A DNA stretch of 64,000 bases. It comes from Engelhardtia mirabilis. Its GTDB lineage: Bacteria; Planctomycetota; UBA1135; GCA-002686595. The translations under genes and the position numbers were made by a program. Below, one piece after another: positions 12,495 through 21,324 of this stretch. Location: NCBI RefSeq assembly GCF_007748095.1, contig NZ_CP036287.1, positions 3,534,001-3,598,000 of the forward strand, in the 5' to 3' direction. The first letter of the stretch is position 1. Every line of letters starts with the position of its first letter. The notes beneath the pieces were generated by a model. It searched no databases. It was not told where the DNA came from and saw only the letters and a list, made by a program, of their open reading frames with translations.

Positions 12495-14444
12495 CTACTT
12501 GGCCTGAAGAGTGATGTCCAAGGTCAGCTCGTCGCCACCACGCTTGACGCCGACTCGCACCACGTCCCCGGGTTCGTGGCTGGCCAGCATCCCCATCCAA
12601 CCCATGACGTTCTCGATCTTGACGCCGTTCCAGCGGACCATCAGGTCGCCGTCCTCGATGCCGCCCTCGTCGGCCGAGCCGCCGGGGGTGACGCTTCCGA
12701 CCAGCACACCGATGGCGTCCTCGTCGTAGCTGCCGGGCATGATTCCGAAGCGCACCTTCGCGTCACCCCGCGAGGCCTGGGGCGCCGAGGCCTCGGCGGG
12801 CTCGGCCTGGGCTTCGGTGAATTCGAAGCGCTGGTCCCGCGTCGACATGGCGCTGACGATCTGCTGCCAGAGGTCGATCGTGAGCAGGGCATCGACCCGG
12901 TTGATCTTGTCGACCGTGTCGCGGGGCGTGTGGTAGTCGTCGTGGAAGTCGGCGATGATCCCGAACAGGACCGGCACGCTGTTGCGCTCGAAGGCCATGT
13001 GGTCGCTGCCCCCACCGCCACGCCGACTGGTCACGATCTCCAGGGGTGAAGCGTCGAAGAAGGGTTGGACCCACTCGGCCATGCCGACGCCGGTGCCCCC
13101 GCCGGACACGCTCAGGCGCTTGTTGGTGATGCGCCCGATCATGTCGAAGTTCAGCATCAGCACGTGGTCCTCGATCGGCAGGATCGGATTGGCCACGTAG
13201 TGGAACGCTCCATTCAGACCCGACTCCTCGGCGTCGAAGGCCATGAACAGGATCGAGCGGGCCGGCGTCCCCTCCGGCAGCTCGGCGTACTCGCGCACCA
13301 TGCGCTCGGCGAGCATGATCACCGCCGCCGTGCCGGAGGCATTGTCATCCGCGCCCGGGTGCAGCTCGCGCCCCGCGGACTCGCGGTCGCGCGAGCCGAA
13401 ATTGCCCATGCCCAGGTGGTCCATGTGCGCGCCGACCACGATCAGCTCGTTGGCCAACGCGCCATGGCCCTTGAGCAGGCCGGCGACGTTCTGGGCCATC
13501 AGCTCCTCGCGCACCACTTCGGCCTCGAGGGTCATGTTGCCGTTCAACTTCACGACCGAGCGCCCCTCGTCCGCCAGCTTGCGCAGGTCCATGAGGGAGC
13601 GTCCCTCGGGATCCATCGCCTTGACCACGCCCTCACCGGCCTCGGTCGAGAGCATGATCACCGGCACCTCGGCCGCGCTGCCGCCCATGGAGAAGCCCGA
13701 GAGCTGGCTCGCACGCGGGTCGGCGCAACCGGGGGGGTTGATGATCACGATGCCGGCGGCGCCGCGGCGCGCTGCATCGCGCACCTTGCGGGCGAACCCG
13801 GCCCTCGCGCTCCACGGACGGCTCTCCTCGGCCCAGCGACTGTTGCCTTCGCCGTCCATGGGCTCGAAGCGCAGCATGACCGCAACCCGGCCACTGAGGT
13901 CGTCGTCCTCGGCGTAGGAGGAGTACTCGCTGTCGCCGGGCCCACTGGCGATCGAGTAGCCCACGAACACGGCGGGCGCCGTCACGGTCCCGCCCGCTCC
14001 CAAGCTCAGGGCGGTGTAGTCGGTGCCCGCGATCAGATCGGTCCCACCGGGGGCCGAGAAGCCCTGCCCTGCGAGGGTCGAGGTCCCCGACAGGGCGAAG
14101 GGCTGGCGGAACCCAGGCACGCCGTCGACCTCGAAGGCCTCGTCGAGCCCGGCCTGGCGCAGGTAGTGCTCGACGTAGTCCCGCGCGATGTCCATGCCAC
14201 GGGTCCCCGGCAGTCGTCCCTCGAGGAAGGGACTGGCCAGGAACACCACGTGGTCGTTGTAGGCCCGGAAGTCGGGTCCCAGCTCGGCCAGCGCATCGGT
14301 GACCGGGTCCTGGCCGAGCCAGGGGTCGTCGTCGCCGACCGGGGTCAGGGCCGGAGCGAGGCTCGCACTTGCAGTGGCCGCAAGGGCCGAGAGTGCCAAG
14401 GGGAGCGCGAGGGCGGAGGAGACCGCGAGGGAGCGAAGACGCAT
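12495..14444 (-). CDS. Secreted M28 family zinc aminopeptidase with PA and PDZ domains
   Basis: The protein has 649 residues with a Sec signal peptide (about 1-27, cleavage near ASA). A protease-associated (PA) domain (about 150-300) is inserted before the M28 catalytic core. The expected zinc ligands and catalytic acids are present: H340 (GAHMDHLG), D367 (GADDNASG), E406/E407 (DAEESG), D434 (NFDMIG) and H505 (DYHTP). A PDZ domain covers about 550-649 (GDLMVRWNG, MLASHEPGD). This is the arrangement of bacterial periplasmic or secreted aminopeptidases that trim peptides taken up as nutrients. It stands alone and faces away from the ABC operon at 14632, leaving a 187-bp divergent promoter gap. 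Confidence 0.9.
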   Translation of the reverse strand: MRLRSLAVSSALALPLALSALAATASASLAPALTPVGDDDPWLGQDPVTDALAELGPDFRAYNDHVVFLASPFLEGRLPGTRGMDIARDYVEHYLRQAGLDEAFEVDGVPGFRQPFALSGTSTLAGQGFSAPGGTDLIAGTDYTALSLGAGGTVTAPAVFVGYSIASGPGDSEYSSYAEDDDLSGRVAVMLRFEPMDGEGNSRWAEESRPWSARAGFARKVRDAARRGAAGIVIINPPGCADPRASQLSGFSMGGSAAEVPVIMLSTEAGEGVVKAMDPEGRSLMDLRKLADEGRSVVKLNGNMTLEAEVVREELMAQNVAGLLKGHGALANELIVVGAHMDHLGMGNFGSRDRESAGRELHPGADDNASGTAAVIMLAERMVREYAELPEGTPARSILFMAFDAEESGLNGAFHYVANPILPIEDHVLMLNFDMIGRITNKRLSVSGGGTGVGMAEWVQPFFDASPLEIVTSRRGGGGSDHMAFERNSVPVLFGIIADFHDDYHTPRDTVDKINRVDALLTIDLWQQIVSAMSTRDQRFEFTEAQAEPAEASAPQASRGDAKVRFGIMPGSYDEDAIGVLVGSVTPGGSADEGGIEDGDLMVRWNGVKIENVMGWMGMLASHEPGDVVRVGVKRGGDELTLDITLQAK

Positions 14445-14631
14445 GAAAGCTCGCGCCGTCGGTGCGGCGCGCGGGGGTTGGGTCGGAACGGGCTGACCGC
14501 GGCGATCGGTCGCGGCCCCGTGGGGCTGGCCAACTCGTGTGGGCGGTCGTGACGGCGACGTGGGCGCCGGGGATTCCGGGGCGGGCCTGGGCGGACGTCG
14601 ACTGCTAGTCTAGTGCGCCCGAGACGCTCCT

Positions 14632-16080
14632 ATGAGCCCACAATCGATGACCGCACACCGCCATTTCCGGCCTGGCACACTCCTCGCGGCGTGTGGGCTG
14701 CTGCTGACGCTCCTCGTCAGCGGGCTCGCGGGCGGGTCGCTCGGCTCGGCGCCGATCCACGCCTCGACCGCCTCTAGCGCGTCTGTGGCGGAGTCCGTGC
14801 TCCCCGCCGCCGCCCGCGGCTGGCACCCGTCCGACGGACCCGACGCCGACGTCCGCATCTGGATCGACGAGGGCGCGATCCGCTTCCGCGTCGAAGCCAA
14901 CCTGGCCTTCGCGGACGCCATGCTCGACGTCCCGCGCGAGTTCGAGGACCACCTGGACGAGGTCGAGCGCGAGCCCCTCGTCAAGGCGCTCTTCGCGGCC
15001 TACCGCGAGCACAACCGGGTCACGGTCGACGGGGTGCAGATCGATCCGGTGCTGGGCGACTGGCGCGTGCTCGACGCCCTCGAGGAGTTCATCCCGCTCT
15101 TCCCGCTGAACGGCGCGCGGGCTCTGACCCGCATTCGAATCGAGTACGAGTACCCCCTGCTCGGCACGCCGCGCTACGTGTCCCTGGTCTGGGGTCTGTA
15201 CCCGGTCGACACGGTCGCGCGTCTGGGCCCCGACGGCCCCAAGGTCGCGATCAACGCGCAGCTCAACGCCGGCGGCTTCGACTACCCCGTGCAGTTCACC
15301 GAGGGCGAGCCCGAGTACATCTGGCACGGGGAGCTGCCGACCGCGGATGAGGTCTTCCTGCCCGTGCCCGCGGCTGCCCAGGAACACGAACCCGTGGAGC
15401 CGCCCCTGGGCGGGCTCGCGCTGGGGGTCGCCGTGAGCGCCCTGGGCGCCCTGGGGCTGCGGCGCAAGCGCAGGCTGTGGCCGGCCGTCACCCTGGGTCT
15501 GGGCCTGGCCGTGTTGGTGCTGACCGGTCTCGAGTACCGCGCCGCGCAGAGCGCCGACGAGCCGCTGCAGCCGGCCGAGGCCCTGGCCGTGTTCGAGCCC
15601 CTGCACGAGAACATCTACCGCGCCTTCCGCTTCGACGACGAGTCGCGCATCTACGACGCCCTGGCGCGGAGTGTCGACGGCGAGCTGCTCGAGCGGCTCT
15701 ACCAGCAGGTCTACCGCAGCCTCGTCAACGAGGAGGAGGGCGGCGCCGTGAGCCGGGTCGAGGCCCTGCGCCGGATCGACTCGCAGGTCGACTCGATCGG
15801 CGAGCTCGACGACGGTCGCCGCGGCTTCACCGTCACCACCCGCTGGCAGGTGGACGGGGCCGTGATCCACTGGGGTCACGCCCACCGCCGCACCCAGGAG
15901 TACGGCGCGCGCTACACGGTCGCCGAGAACCCGGCGGGCGCCGAGACCGGCGCCGGCTGGCGTATCGTCTCGAGCGAGATCCTGGACCAGCAGATCGTCT
16001 CGGCCACGCCGGGGCTCGAAGAGGAGATCGGCGAGACCGGCGGACCGGCGACGGTCGCGCCGGCCAGCCGCGAGCTGTGA
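14632..16080 (+). CDS. Uncharacterised membrane-anchored protein, first gene of ABC operon
   Basis: The protein has 482 residues and no family that I recognise. An N-terminal signal or anchor (about 14-37) is followed by a soluble domain (about 60-245). A pair of hydrophobic segments follows (about 256-275 and 282-299) with an Arg/Lys-rich turn (RRKRR) between them. A second soluble domain (about 310-482) contains WQVDGAVIHWGHAHRRTQEY, so both large domains probably face the same side. The next gene, an ABC ATPase, starts on GTG overlapping this stop (GTGA), so it is very likely part of the transporter. The His-rich IHWGHAHRR stretch could bind metal; that is a guess. Confidence 0.75.
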   Translation: MSPQSMTAHRHFRPGTLLAACGLLLTLLVSGLAGGSLGSAPIHASTASSASVAESVLPAAARGWHPSDGPDADVRIWIDEGAIRFRVEANLAFADAMLDVPREFEDHLDEVEREPLVKALFAAYREHNRVTVDGVQIDPVLGDWRVLDALEEFIPLFPLNGARALTRIRIEYEYPLLGTPRYVSLVWGLYPVDTVARLGPDGPKVAINAQLNAGGFDYPVQFTEGEPEYIWHGELPTADEVFLPVPAAAQEHEPVEPPLGGLALGVAVSALGALGLRRKRRLWPAVTLGLGLAVLVLTGLEYRAAQSADEPLQPAEALAVFEPLHENIYRAFRFDDESRIYDALARSVDGELLERLYQQVYRSLVNEEEGGAVSRVEALRRIDSQVDSIGELDDGRRGFTVTTRWQVDGAVIHWGHAHRRTQEYGARYTVAENPAGAETGAGWRIVSSEILDQQIVSATPGLEEEIGETGGPATVAPASREL

Positions 16081-16754
16081 TCGCCGCACGCGACCTGCGG
16101 CTGGCCTACGCCGGCGGCGACTTCGTCCTCGACGTCCCCCACTTGGACGTGGCGCGGGGCGAGCAGCTCGCGATCGTGGGTCCGAGCGGCAGCGGCAAGA
16201 CGACGTTCCTGCACCTGGCGGCGGGGATCCTGCGGCCCGACTCCGGCCAGCTCTCTGTCGACGGCCGCGACCTGGACGCCATGGACGACGCGCTGCGCCG
16301 GCGCTGGCGCGTGGCGCGCATCGGGCTGGTGTTCCAGGACCTCGAGCTGCTGCCCTATCTCGACAGCCTCGACAACGTGCTCCTGCCCCTGCGGATCGGC
16401 GGGGGAAGTCTGGATGCCGAAGCGCGCGAGCGGGCCCGTGGCCTCTTGGCGGACTTCGGCGTGGCGCACACCACCCACCGGCGACCCGCGCGCCTGTCGG
16501 GGGGCGAGCGCCAGCGGGTGGCCCTGGCACGCGCGCTGGTCACCGAGGCGCCACTGCTGTTGCTCGACGAGCCCACCGGGAGCCTCGATCCGGACAACGC
16601 CGAGCGCGCCGTGGGGCTTCTGCGCGCGAGGGCCGCGGAGCGAGGCGCGACCTTGCTGATGGTCACCCACGACCGCGCCGCCGCCGCGGGCTTCGAGCGC
16701 GTGCTCGACGCCGGGGCCGGGCTCGAGGCGCTCGACGCGGAGCTGCGCGCGTGA
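16077..16754 (+). CDS. ABC transporter ATP-binding protein (LolD/MacB type)
   Basis: The protein has 225 residues, the length of a stand-alone MacB/LolD-type ATPase. Walker A is GPSGSGKTT (about 35-43), the Q-loop lies in GLVFQDLELLPYL, the signature is LSGGERQRVALARAL (about 140-154), Walker B is LLLLDEPTGSLD (about 160-171), and the switch His is in MVTHDRA. The GTG start at 16077 is set by the 4-base overlap with the preceding gene and the natural family N-terminus. It should energise the FtsX-like permease encoded next. MacB-type ATPases drive mechanotransmission or extraction of lipoproteins and small molecules rather than classical import, which makes the following ZnuA-like gene notable. 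Confidence 0.9.
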   Translation: MIAARDLRLAYAGGDFVLDVPHLDVARGEQLAIVGPSGSGKTTFLHLAAGILRPDSGQLSVDGRDLDAMDDALRRRWRVARIGLVFQDLELLPYLDSLDNVLLPLRIGGGSLDAEARERARGLLADFGVAHTTHRRPARLSGGERQRVALARALVTEAPLLLLDEPTGSLDPDNAERAVGLLRARAAERGATLLMVTHDRAAAAGFERVLDAGAGLEALDAELRA

Positions 16755-17923
16755 AGGCCGTGGCCTACTTGACGCTGAGCGAGGCGCGCCACCGCCCGGG
16801 GCCGCACCTCTTGTTGATCGGCACCCTGGCCCTGGCCCTGTTCCTGCCCTGGACCACGCGCGCGCTGGTCGGGCGACTCGAGACCGCGTTGGTGGCGCGG
16901 GCGGACGCGACGCCGCTGACCGCGGGCAGCGCCGGCAGTCGTCTGGACCTGACCCTCGCCAGCCTGTACTTCCGCGAAGTGGACCTCGAACCCGTGGGCG
17001 CCGACCTGTGGGACGAGCTCGCAGCGGACCACGGCGGCGTGGCCGTGCCCCTGCGCCTGGGCGCCCACGCGCGCGGCTTCCCCGTGGTCGGCACATCGCC
17101 CGAGTACTACGAACAGCGTGGCCTGGGGCTGGCTTCCGGCGAACGCCCGCTGATCGTGGGCGAGTGCCTCCTGGGCTCGGAGGTCGCGCGCACGCTCGGA
17201 CTGACGACCGGGGCCGAGCTCTTCTCGGACCAGGACGAGCTGTACGACCTGTCGGTGCCCCAGGCCCTGCGGATGCACGTGTGTGGCGTGCTCGCTCCCT
17301 CGGGCGGGCCCGACGACCGCGCGGTGTTTACCGACGTGGGCACGAGCTGGGCCATCGAGGGCCTGGCCCACGGCCACGGCAACGCGAACGACCCGGCCCT
17401 GGATCCACGCCTGGTGATCGCCGACCTCGAGGGCAACCGTGTGCTCAGCGGCGCCTACGTGCCGCCCGCCGAGATCGGCCCGGCGGACCTGGCCGACTTC
17501 CACGCCCATGGGGAGCGCGCCGACCTGCCCCTGTCCGCCGTCCTGTTCTTCCCCCACTCGACCAAGGCGCGCACCCTGGTTCGCGCGCGCATCGACCTGC
17601 GCGAGGGGCTGCAGATGGTCGCGCCGCGGGCGGTGGTCGACGAGATCCTTGGCGTGGTCTTTCGCGTCCAGCGCCTGCTCGACCTGTTCTCGATCGCGGT
17701 GGGCGTGACGGCCCTGGCCCTGGGGGGCTTGATCGTCGGCCTATCGATACGTCTGCGCGCACCCGAGCTGCGCACCCTCGACCGCCTCGGTGCGGGGCGC
17801 TCCGTCGCCGCGCAACTGGTGGGCACGCAGGTGGCCGGACAGCTCGCTACCGCCTTCGCCGTGGCGGCTCTGGCCGTCGCTCTGACCCTGGCACTCCTCC
17901 CCGACCTGACCCGATGGCTCTGA
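16751..17923 (+). CDS. FtsX/MacB-like ABC permease
   Basis: The protein has 390 residues. The layout is that of an FtsX-type permease: one N-terminal membrane helix (about 20-37), a large extracytoplasmic domain (about 45-300), then further helices (about 312-336 and 352-386) whose connecting loop has the FtsX-like ELRTLDRLGAGR. The usual fourth helix is not distinct. GTG at 16751 overlaps the ATPase stop. The extracytoplasmic domain has no known motif beyond the MacB periplasmic-domain pattern (EYYEQRGLGLASGE, VVGECLLGSEVA). It is expected to form a dimer with the ATPase before it and to work with the lipoprotein after it. Confidence 0.85.
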   Translation: MKAVAYLTLSEARHRPGPHLLLIGTLALALFLPWTTRALVGRLETALVARADATPLTAGSAGSRLDLTLASLYFREVDLEPVGADLWDELAADHGGVAVPLRLGAHARGFPVVGTSPEYYEQRGLGLASGERPLIVGECLLGSEVARTLGLTTGAELFSDQDELYDLSVPQALRMHVCGVLAPSGGPDDRAVFTDVGTSWAIEGLAHGHGNANDPALDPRLVIADLEGNRVLSGAYVPPAEIGPADLADFHAHGERADLPLSAVLFFPHSTKARTLVRARIDLREGLQMVAPRAVVDEILGVVFRVQRLLDLFSIAVGVTALALGGLIVGLSIRLRAPELRTLDRLGAGRSVAAQLVGTQVAGQLATAFAVAALAVALTLALLPDLTRWL

Positions 17924-18897
17924 CACGATCGATCCGCTCGTCGCGCAACAGCGTTCCCGCCCTCTTCGCGGCCCCGCTCGCCCTGGCCCTCGGTGGGCTG
18001 CTGAGCGCCTGTGGCGGCGCCGGTGGCACGGGCACGGCCGAAGCGATCGAGCCCGACCAGGTGGTGCGGACCACCGCCTACCCCGTGCACTTCCTGACCG
18101 AGCGCGTGGCCGGGCCCGAGATCGAGGTGGAGCTGGTCCTGCCGGCCGGCGCGGACCCGATCTTCTGGCAGCCGCCGCGCGAGGTCCTCGCGGCGCTCCA
18201 GGGCTCGCGCCTGATCGTGACCAACGGCGCGGACTTCGAGCGTTGGATGCGCTCGGCCAGCCTGCCCTCGACGCGGGTCGTGCGCTCCGCGGACGGCTTC
18301 GCCGATCGTCACCTGCAGTTCGAAGGCGCCACCCACAGCCACGGCCCCACCGGCGAGCACAGCCACACGGGAACCGACGGTCACACCTGGATGGACCCGC
18401 GCAACGCCGAGGACCAGGCCCTGGCCATCGCCGCGGCCCTGGCGGACGCCTACCCGGACCAGGCCGAGCAGATCCAAGGGCGCATGGTCGCCCTGCGCGC
18501 GGACCTGCGCGCCCTCGACCGGCGCCTGACCCAGATGCTGCCCGCGCTCGCTCAGGTGCGCTTGATCGCCTCCCACCCGGCCTACGACTACATCGCGGCC
18601 CGCTACGGGCTGGAGATCGTCAACCTGGACCTGGACCCCGCCGAACCCCTGGGCCTGGCGGACTTCGCGTCGATCGAAGCGGCGACGGATGCCGGCCGCG
18701 TGAACGTCCTCCTGTGGGAGTCCGAGCCCCTGGCCGAGACCGTGACGGAGCTCGACGAGCGGCTCGGCGTGCGCTCGGTGGTCTTCAGCCCCGCCGAGGG
18801 TCCGCCCGCCGCGGGCGAGCCCGACTACCTGGGCGTCATGAACGCCAACCTCGACCGACTGGGCGAGGCTGCGGGAGTCACGTCCGAGGGTGAGTGA
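17914..18897 (+). CDS. ZnuA-like metal-binding lipoprotein (cluster A-I)
   Basis: The 327-residue protein has a lipoprotein signal (lipobox LSAC, Cys33). The fold family is the zinc/manganese ABC binding protein group: a His-rich loop (141-157, several HSH and H-x-H pairs) ends in HTWMDP with the second metal His (H157), and ASHPAYDYIAARYGL carries the third. The first ligand, normally His in GADPHxxEP, is missing: here the segment reads GADPIFWQP, with Ile. It may therefore bind metal differently or sense rather than import. The start codon lies 10 bases inside the permease gene. Unusually, it is coupled to an FtsX/MacB-type pair and not to a ZnuB-type permease. Confidence 0.85.
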   Translation: MALTRSIRSSRNSVPALFAAPLALALGGLLSACGGAGGTGTAEAIEPDQVVRTTAYPVHFLTERVAGPEIEVELVLPAGADPIFWQPPREVLAALQGSRLIVTNGADFERWMRSASLPSTRVVRSADGFADRHLQFEGATHSHGPTGEHSHTGTDGHTWMDPRNAEDQALAIAAALADAYPDQAEQIQGRMVALRADLRALDRRLTQMLPALAQVRLIASHPAYDYIAARYGLEIVNLDLDPAEPLGLADFASIEAATDAGRVNVLLWESEPLAETVTELDERLGVRSVVFSPAEGPPAAGEPDYLGVMNANLDRLGEAAGVTSEGE

Positions 18898-19558
18898 GCT
18901 CCCCTCCGACTGGCAGGCGCAGGTGCGACGCGCCTGCGCCGGGGCCAGGGCCACGGAGTTCTCTCGCGGGCTGTTGCGGGTGGAGTTGGATCTGGGCGGG
19001 GTGACGTCTGCGATGCTGTCCCGCCACGACGAGCTCGGAGCGGCGGGGGGCGAGCCCAACTCCATGCACGAGAGCGGCGCGAGCCTCGAGCAGCTCGGAC
19101 TCGGCGAGTTGGGTGCGATCCTGCGCTCCGACCTCGCCGAGCCCCTGCGACGCGCCTTCCTGGCCGACGTCGCCAGCGCACCACTGACCAGCGAGTACGC
19201 CTACATCGTGGACTACGGGGAGCGCGGCGATCGCGACCTGGCCCTGCACGTGGACGAGAGCTGCGTGACCATCAACCTGTGCCTGGGCGACTGGTTCGAG
19301 GGCGGCGAGCTGCGTCTGGCTGGCCTGCGCTGCGGGCGGCATCGCCAGAGCGAGCCGCGGGAGGATGAGCTGTTCGCCGTCGACCACGAACCCGGCCTGG
19401 CCTGGATCCACCTCGGCGCCCATCGCCACCTGGTCCCGCCCCTCGACCAGGGCCGGCGGCGCAACCTGATCGTCTGGTGCAGCGCCGCCGACGGGCCGCT
19501 CAGCGCCTCGATGGAGTGTCGCCCCTTCTGCGGCGATTGGCTCCCCGACGCCGGCTGA
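18890..19558 (+). CDS. 2-oxoglutarate/Fe(II)-dependent oxygenase (prolyl-hydroxylase-like)
   Basis: The 222-residue protein has a double-stranded beta-helix oxygenase core. The Fe ligands appear as H120-x-D122 (LALHVDES) and H180 (HRHLVPPL), followed by an Arg (190) in the GRRRNLIVW strand that would hold 2-oxoglutarate. This is the P4Hc layout (NLCLGDWFEGGELRL between the ligands). The substrate is unknown; proteins of this type hydroxylate protein side chains or small molecules. It starts on GTG overlapping the end of the lipoprotein gene, so it is co-translated with the ABC system. No signal peptide, so cytoplasmic. The 176 bases after it, up to the icd stop, hold only a GCCGAAGCA-rich stretch. 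Confidence 0.85.
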   Translation: MSELPSDWQAQVRRACAGARATEFSRGLLRVELDLGGVTSAMLSRHDELGAAGGEPNSMHESGASLEQLGLGELGAILRSDLAEPLRRAFLADVASAPLTSEYAYIVDYGERGDRDLALHVDESCVTINLCLGDWFEGGELRLAGLRCGRHRQSEPREDELFAVDHEPGLAWIHLGAHRHLVPPLDQGRRRNLIVWCSAADGPLSASMECRPFCGDWLPDAG

Positions 19559-19734
19559 GTCGTGCGTGGACGGGATCGGTCGCCGCCCGAGCCCGGCGCG
19601 GGCGACTCCCTACGCCACTTGCGCCGAAGCCCCAGGGCGTCGCGTCGGCAGCGCGCCGAAGCAGCAGCGCACCGAAGCACGCCGAAGCACAACGCGCCGA
19701 GCGTTCCACGGCCCTGCCGCCCTCCCGTCCCGGC

Positions 19735-20964
19735 TCACAGCCCCTGCAAGCCGCGCAGCTTCGACTCGATCGCCGACATGAACTCGTCGGTGGTCAGCCA
19801 GGGCGTCTCGGGGCCGATCAAGTGGGCCAGGTCCTTCGTCATCTGCCCGCCCTCGACCGTATCCACGCAGGCGCGCTCGAGGTTCTGGCAGAAGCTGACC
19901 AGGCGTTCGTTGCCGTCGATGCGCCCGCGGTGCCCCAGGCCCCGCGACCAGGCGAAGATCGACGCGATCGGGTTGGTCGAGGTCTTCTCCCCGCGCTGGT
20001 AGGCGCGGAAGTGGCGCGTGACCGTGCCGTGGGCGGCCTCGGCCTCGATCGTCTTGCCGTCGGGTGTCATCAGCACCGAGGTCATCAGCCCCAGCGAACC
20101 GAAGCCCTGGGCCACGGTGTCCGACTGCACGTCGCCGTCGTAGTTCTTGCAGGCCCAGACGAAGCCGCCGCTCCACTTGAGCGCCGCGGCCACCATGTCG
20201 TCGATCAGGCGGTGCTCGTAGGTGATCCCCGCGGCCTTGAACTGGTCCGCGAACTCCGCTTCGAAGATCTCCTGGAAGAGGTCTTTGAAGCGCCCGTCGT
20301 AGGCCTTCAGGATCGTGTTCTTGGTCGACAGGTAGACCGGCCAGCCGCGGTTCAGCCCGAAGTTCAAGCAGGCCCGCGCGAAGCCCCGGATCGACTCGTC
20401 GAGGTTGTACATGCCCATCGCCACGCCCGGCTCCGCGAAGTCGTAGACCACGTGGATGGTCGGCTCGCTGCCGTCGGAGGGGGTGAAGGTCATGGTCAGC
20501 TTGCCGGGGCGGTCGACGACCATGTCGGTGGCCCGGTACTGGTCCCCGAAGGCGTGGCGACCGATGACGATCGGCTTGGTCCAGCCCGGCACCAGTCGCG
20601 GCACGTTGCTCATCACGATCGGCTCGCGGAAGACCGTTCCGCCGAGGATGTTGCGGATCGTCCCGTTGGGGGAACGCCACATCTTCTTCAGGCCGAACTC
20701 CTCGACGCGCTGCTCGTCGGGCGTGATCGTGGCGCACTTGATGCCGACGCCGTGCTCGAGAATCGCCTCGGCGGCGTCGACCGTGACCTGGTCCGAGGTG
20801 GCGTCGCGGTGCTCGATCCCCAGGTCGAAGTAGATCGTCTCGAGGTCGACGTAGGGCAGGATCAGGCGCTCCTTGATCCAGGCCCAGATGATGCGGGTCA
20901 TCTCGTCGCCGTCGAGCTCGACGACCTTACCGCTGACGGGGATCTTGCTTGCGTTGCCGGTCAC
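19735..20964 (-). CDS. icd: NADP-dependent isocitrate dehydrogenase
   Basis: The 409-residue enzyme is of the type II, eukaryote-like class and not the E. coli class. It oxidises isocitrate to 2-oxoglutarate in the TCA cycle. Landmarks are VELDGDEMTRIIW (start of the fold), SPNGTIRNILGGTVFREPI with the substrate Ser/Asn/Arg, YDGRFKDLFQEI, DDMVAAALKWSGGFVWACKNYDGDVQSD with the metal aspartates, and AAHGTVTRH for NADP. The start is uncertain. GTG 20964 gives the family N-terminus after a few residues, with no clear ribosome site; the frame stays open to 21189 through atypical sequence. It shares a divergent gap with the SBBP gene. Confidence 0.94.
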   Translation of the reverse strand: MTGNASKIPVSGKVVELDGDEMTRIIWAWIKERLILPYVDLETIYFDLGIEHRDATSDQVTVDAAEAILEHGVGIKCATITPDEQRVEEFGLKKMWRSPNGTIRNILGGTVFREPIVMSNVPRLVPGWTKPIVIGRHAFGDQYRATDMVVDRPGKLTMTFTPSDGSEPTIHVVYDFAEPGVAMGMYNLDESIRGFARACLNFGLNRGWPVYLSTKNTILKAYDGRFKDLFQEIFEAEFADQFKAAGITYEHRLIDDMVAAALKWSGGFVWACKNYDGDVQSDTVAQGFGSLGLMTSVLMTPDGKTIEAEAAHGTVTRHFRAYQRGEKTSTNPIASIFAWSRGLGHRGRIDGNERLVSFCQNLERACVDTVEGGQMTKDLAHLIGPETPWLTTDEFMSAIESKLRGLQGL

Positions 20965-21324
20965 TTGAGGGGGGGATCGAAGATTCGCGCTCGGTCGCGC
21001 TGTGGCGGGGGGAGCGACCGGCCTCGCGGCCGGCGCAGGGGGCGCAGAGTCTATCGGTCGGCCGAGTCGGGGGCCACCGCACAGGACAGCGGCCGTTGCA
21101 ACCACGTCCGGGCCGCCCGACACCGGCTGAGCGACACCGGCGGTCCTGAACCTGCGCCACCGCGAGCCCCCGAATCGACAAAGTTGCAATCGGGTCCGTC
21201 GCGCGTGGGGCGTTCTCCGTTCATGCCGCCACGGGTGGCTCTTGCCGGCCCTGCGCCCCTTCCCGACCGGCGGTCCAGCGCGACGCCGACCATCCCTTGT
21301 TTCCGACCATCCCCCCTCTCGAAC
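20965..21324. other. 360-bp divergent intergenic region
   Basis: This gap lies between the start of icd (minus) and the first SBBP gene (plus). It should contain both promoters. A relatively AT-rich patch sits near 21170-21190 (GACAAAGTTGCAATC). No confident -35/-10 pair or terminator was seen, and open frames crossing it have atypical composition. Confidence 0.4.

Noticed and set aside
19635..19705. GCCGAAGCA-type direct repeats
   Set aside because: Irregular and short; no array structure, so not CRISPR or a mobile element.
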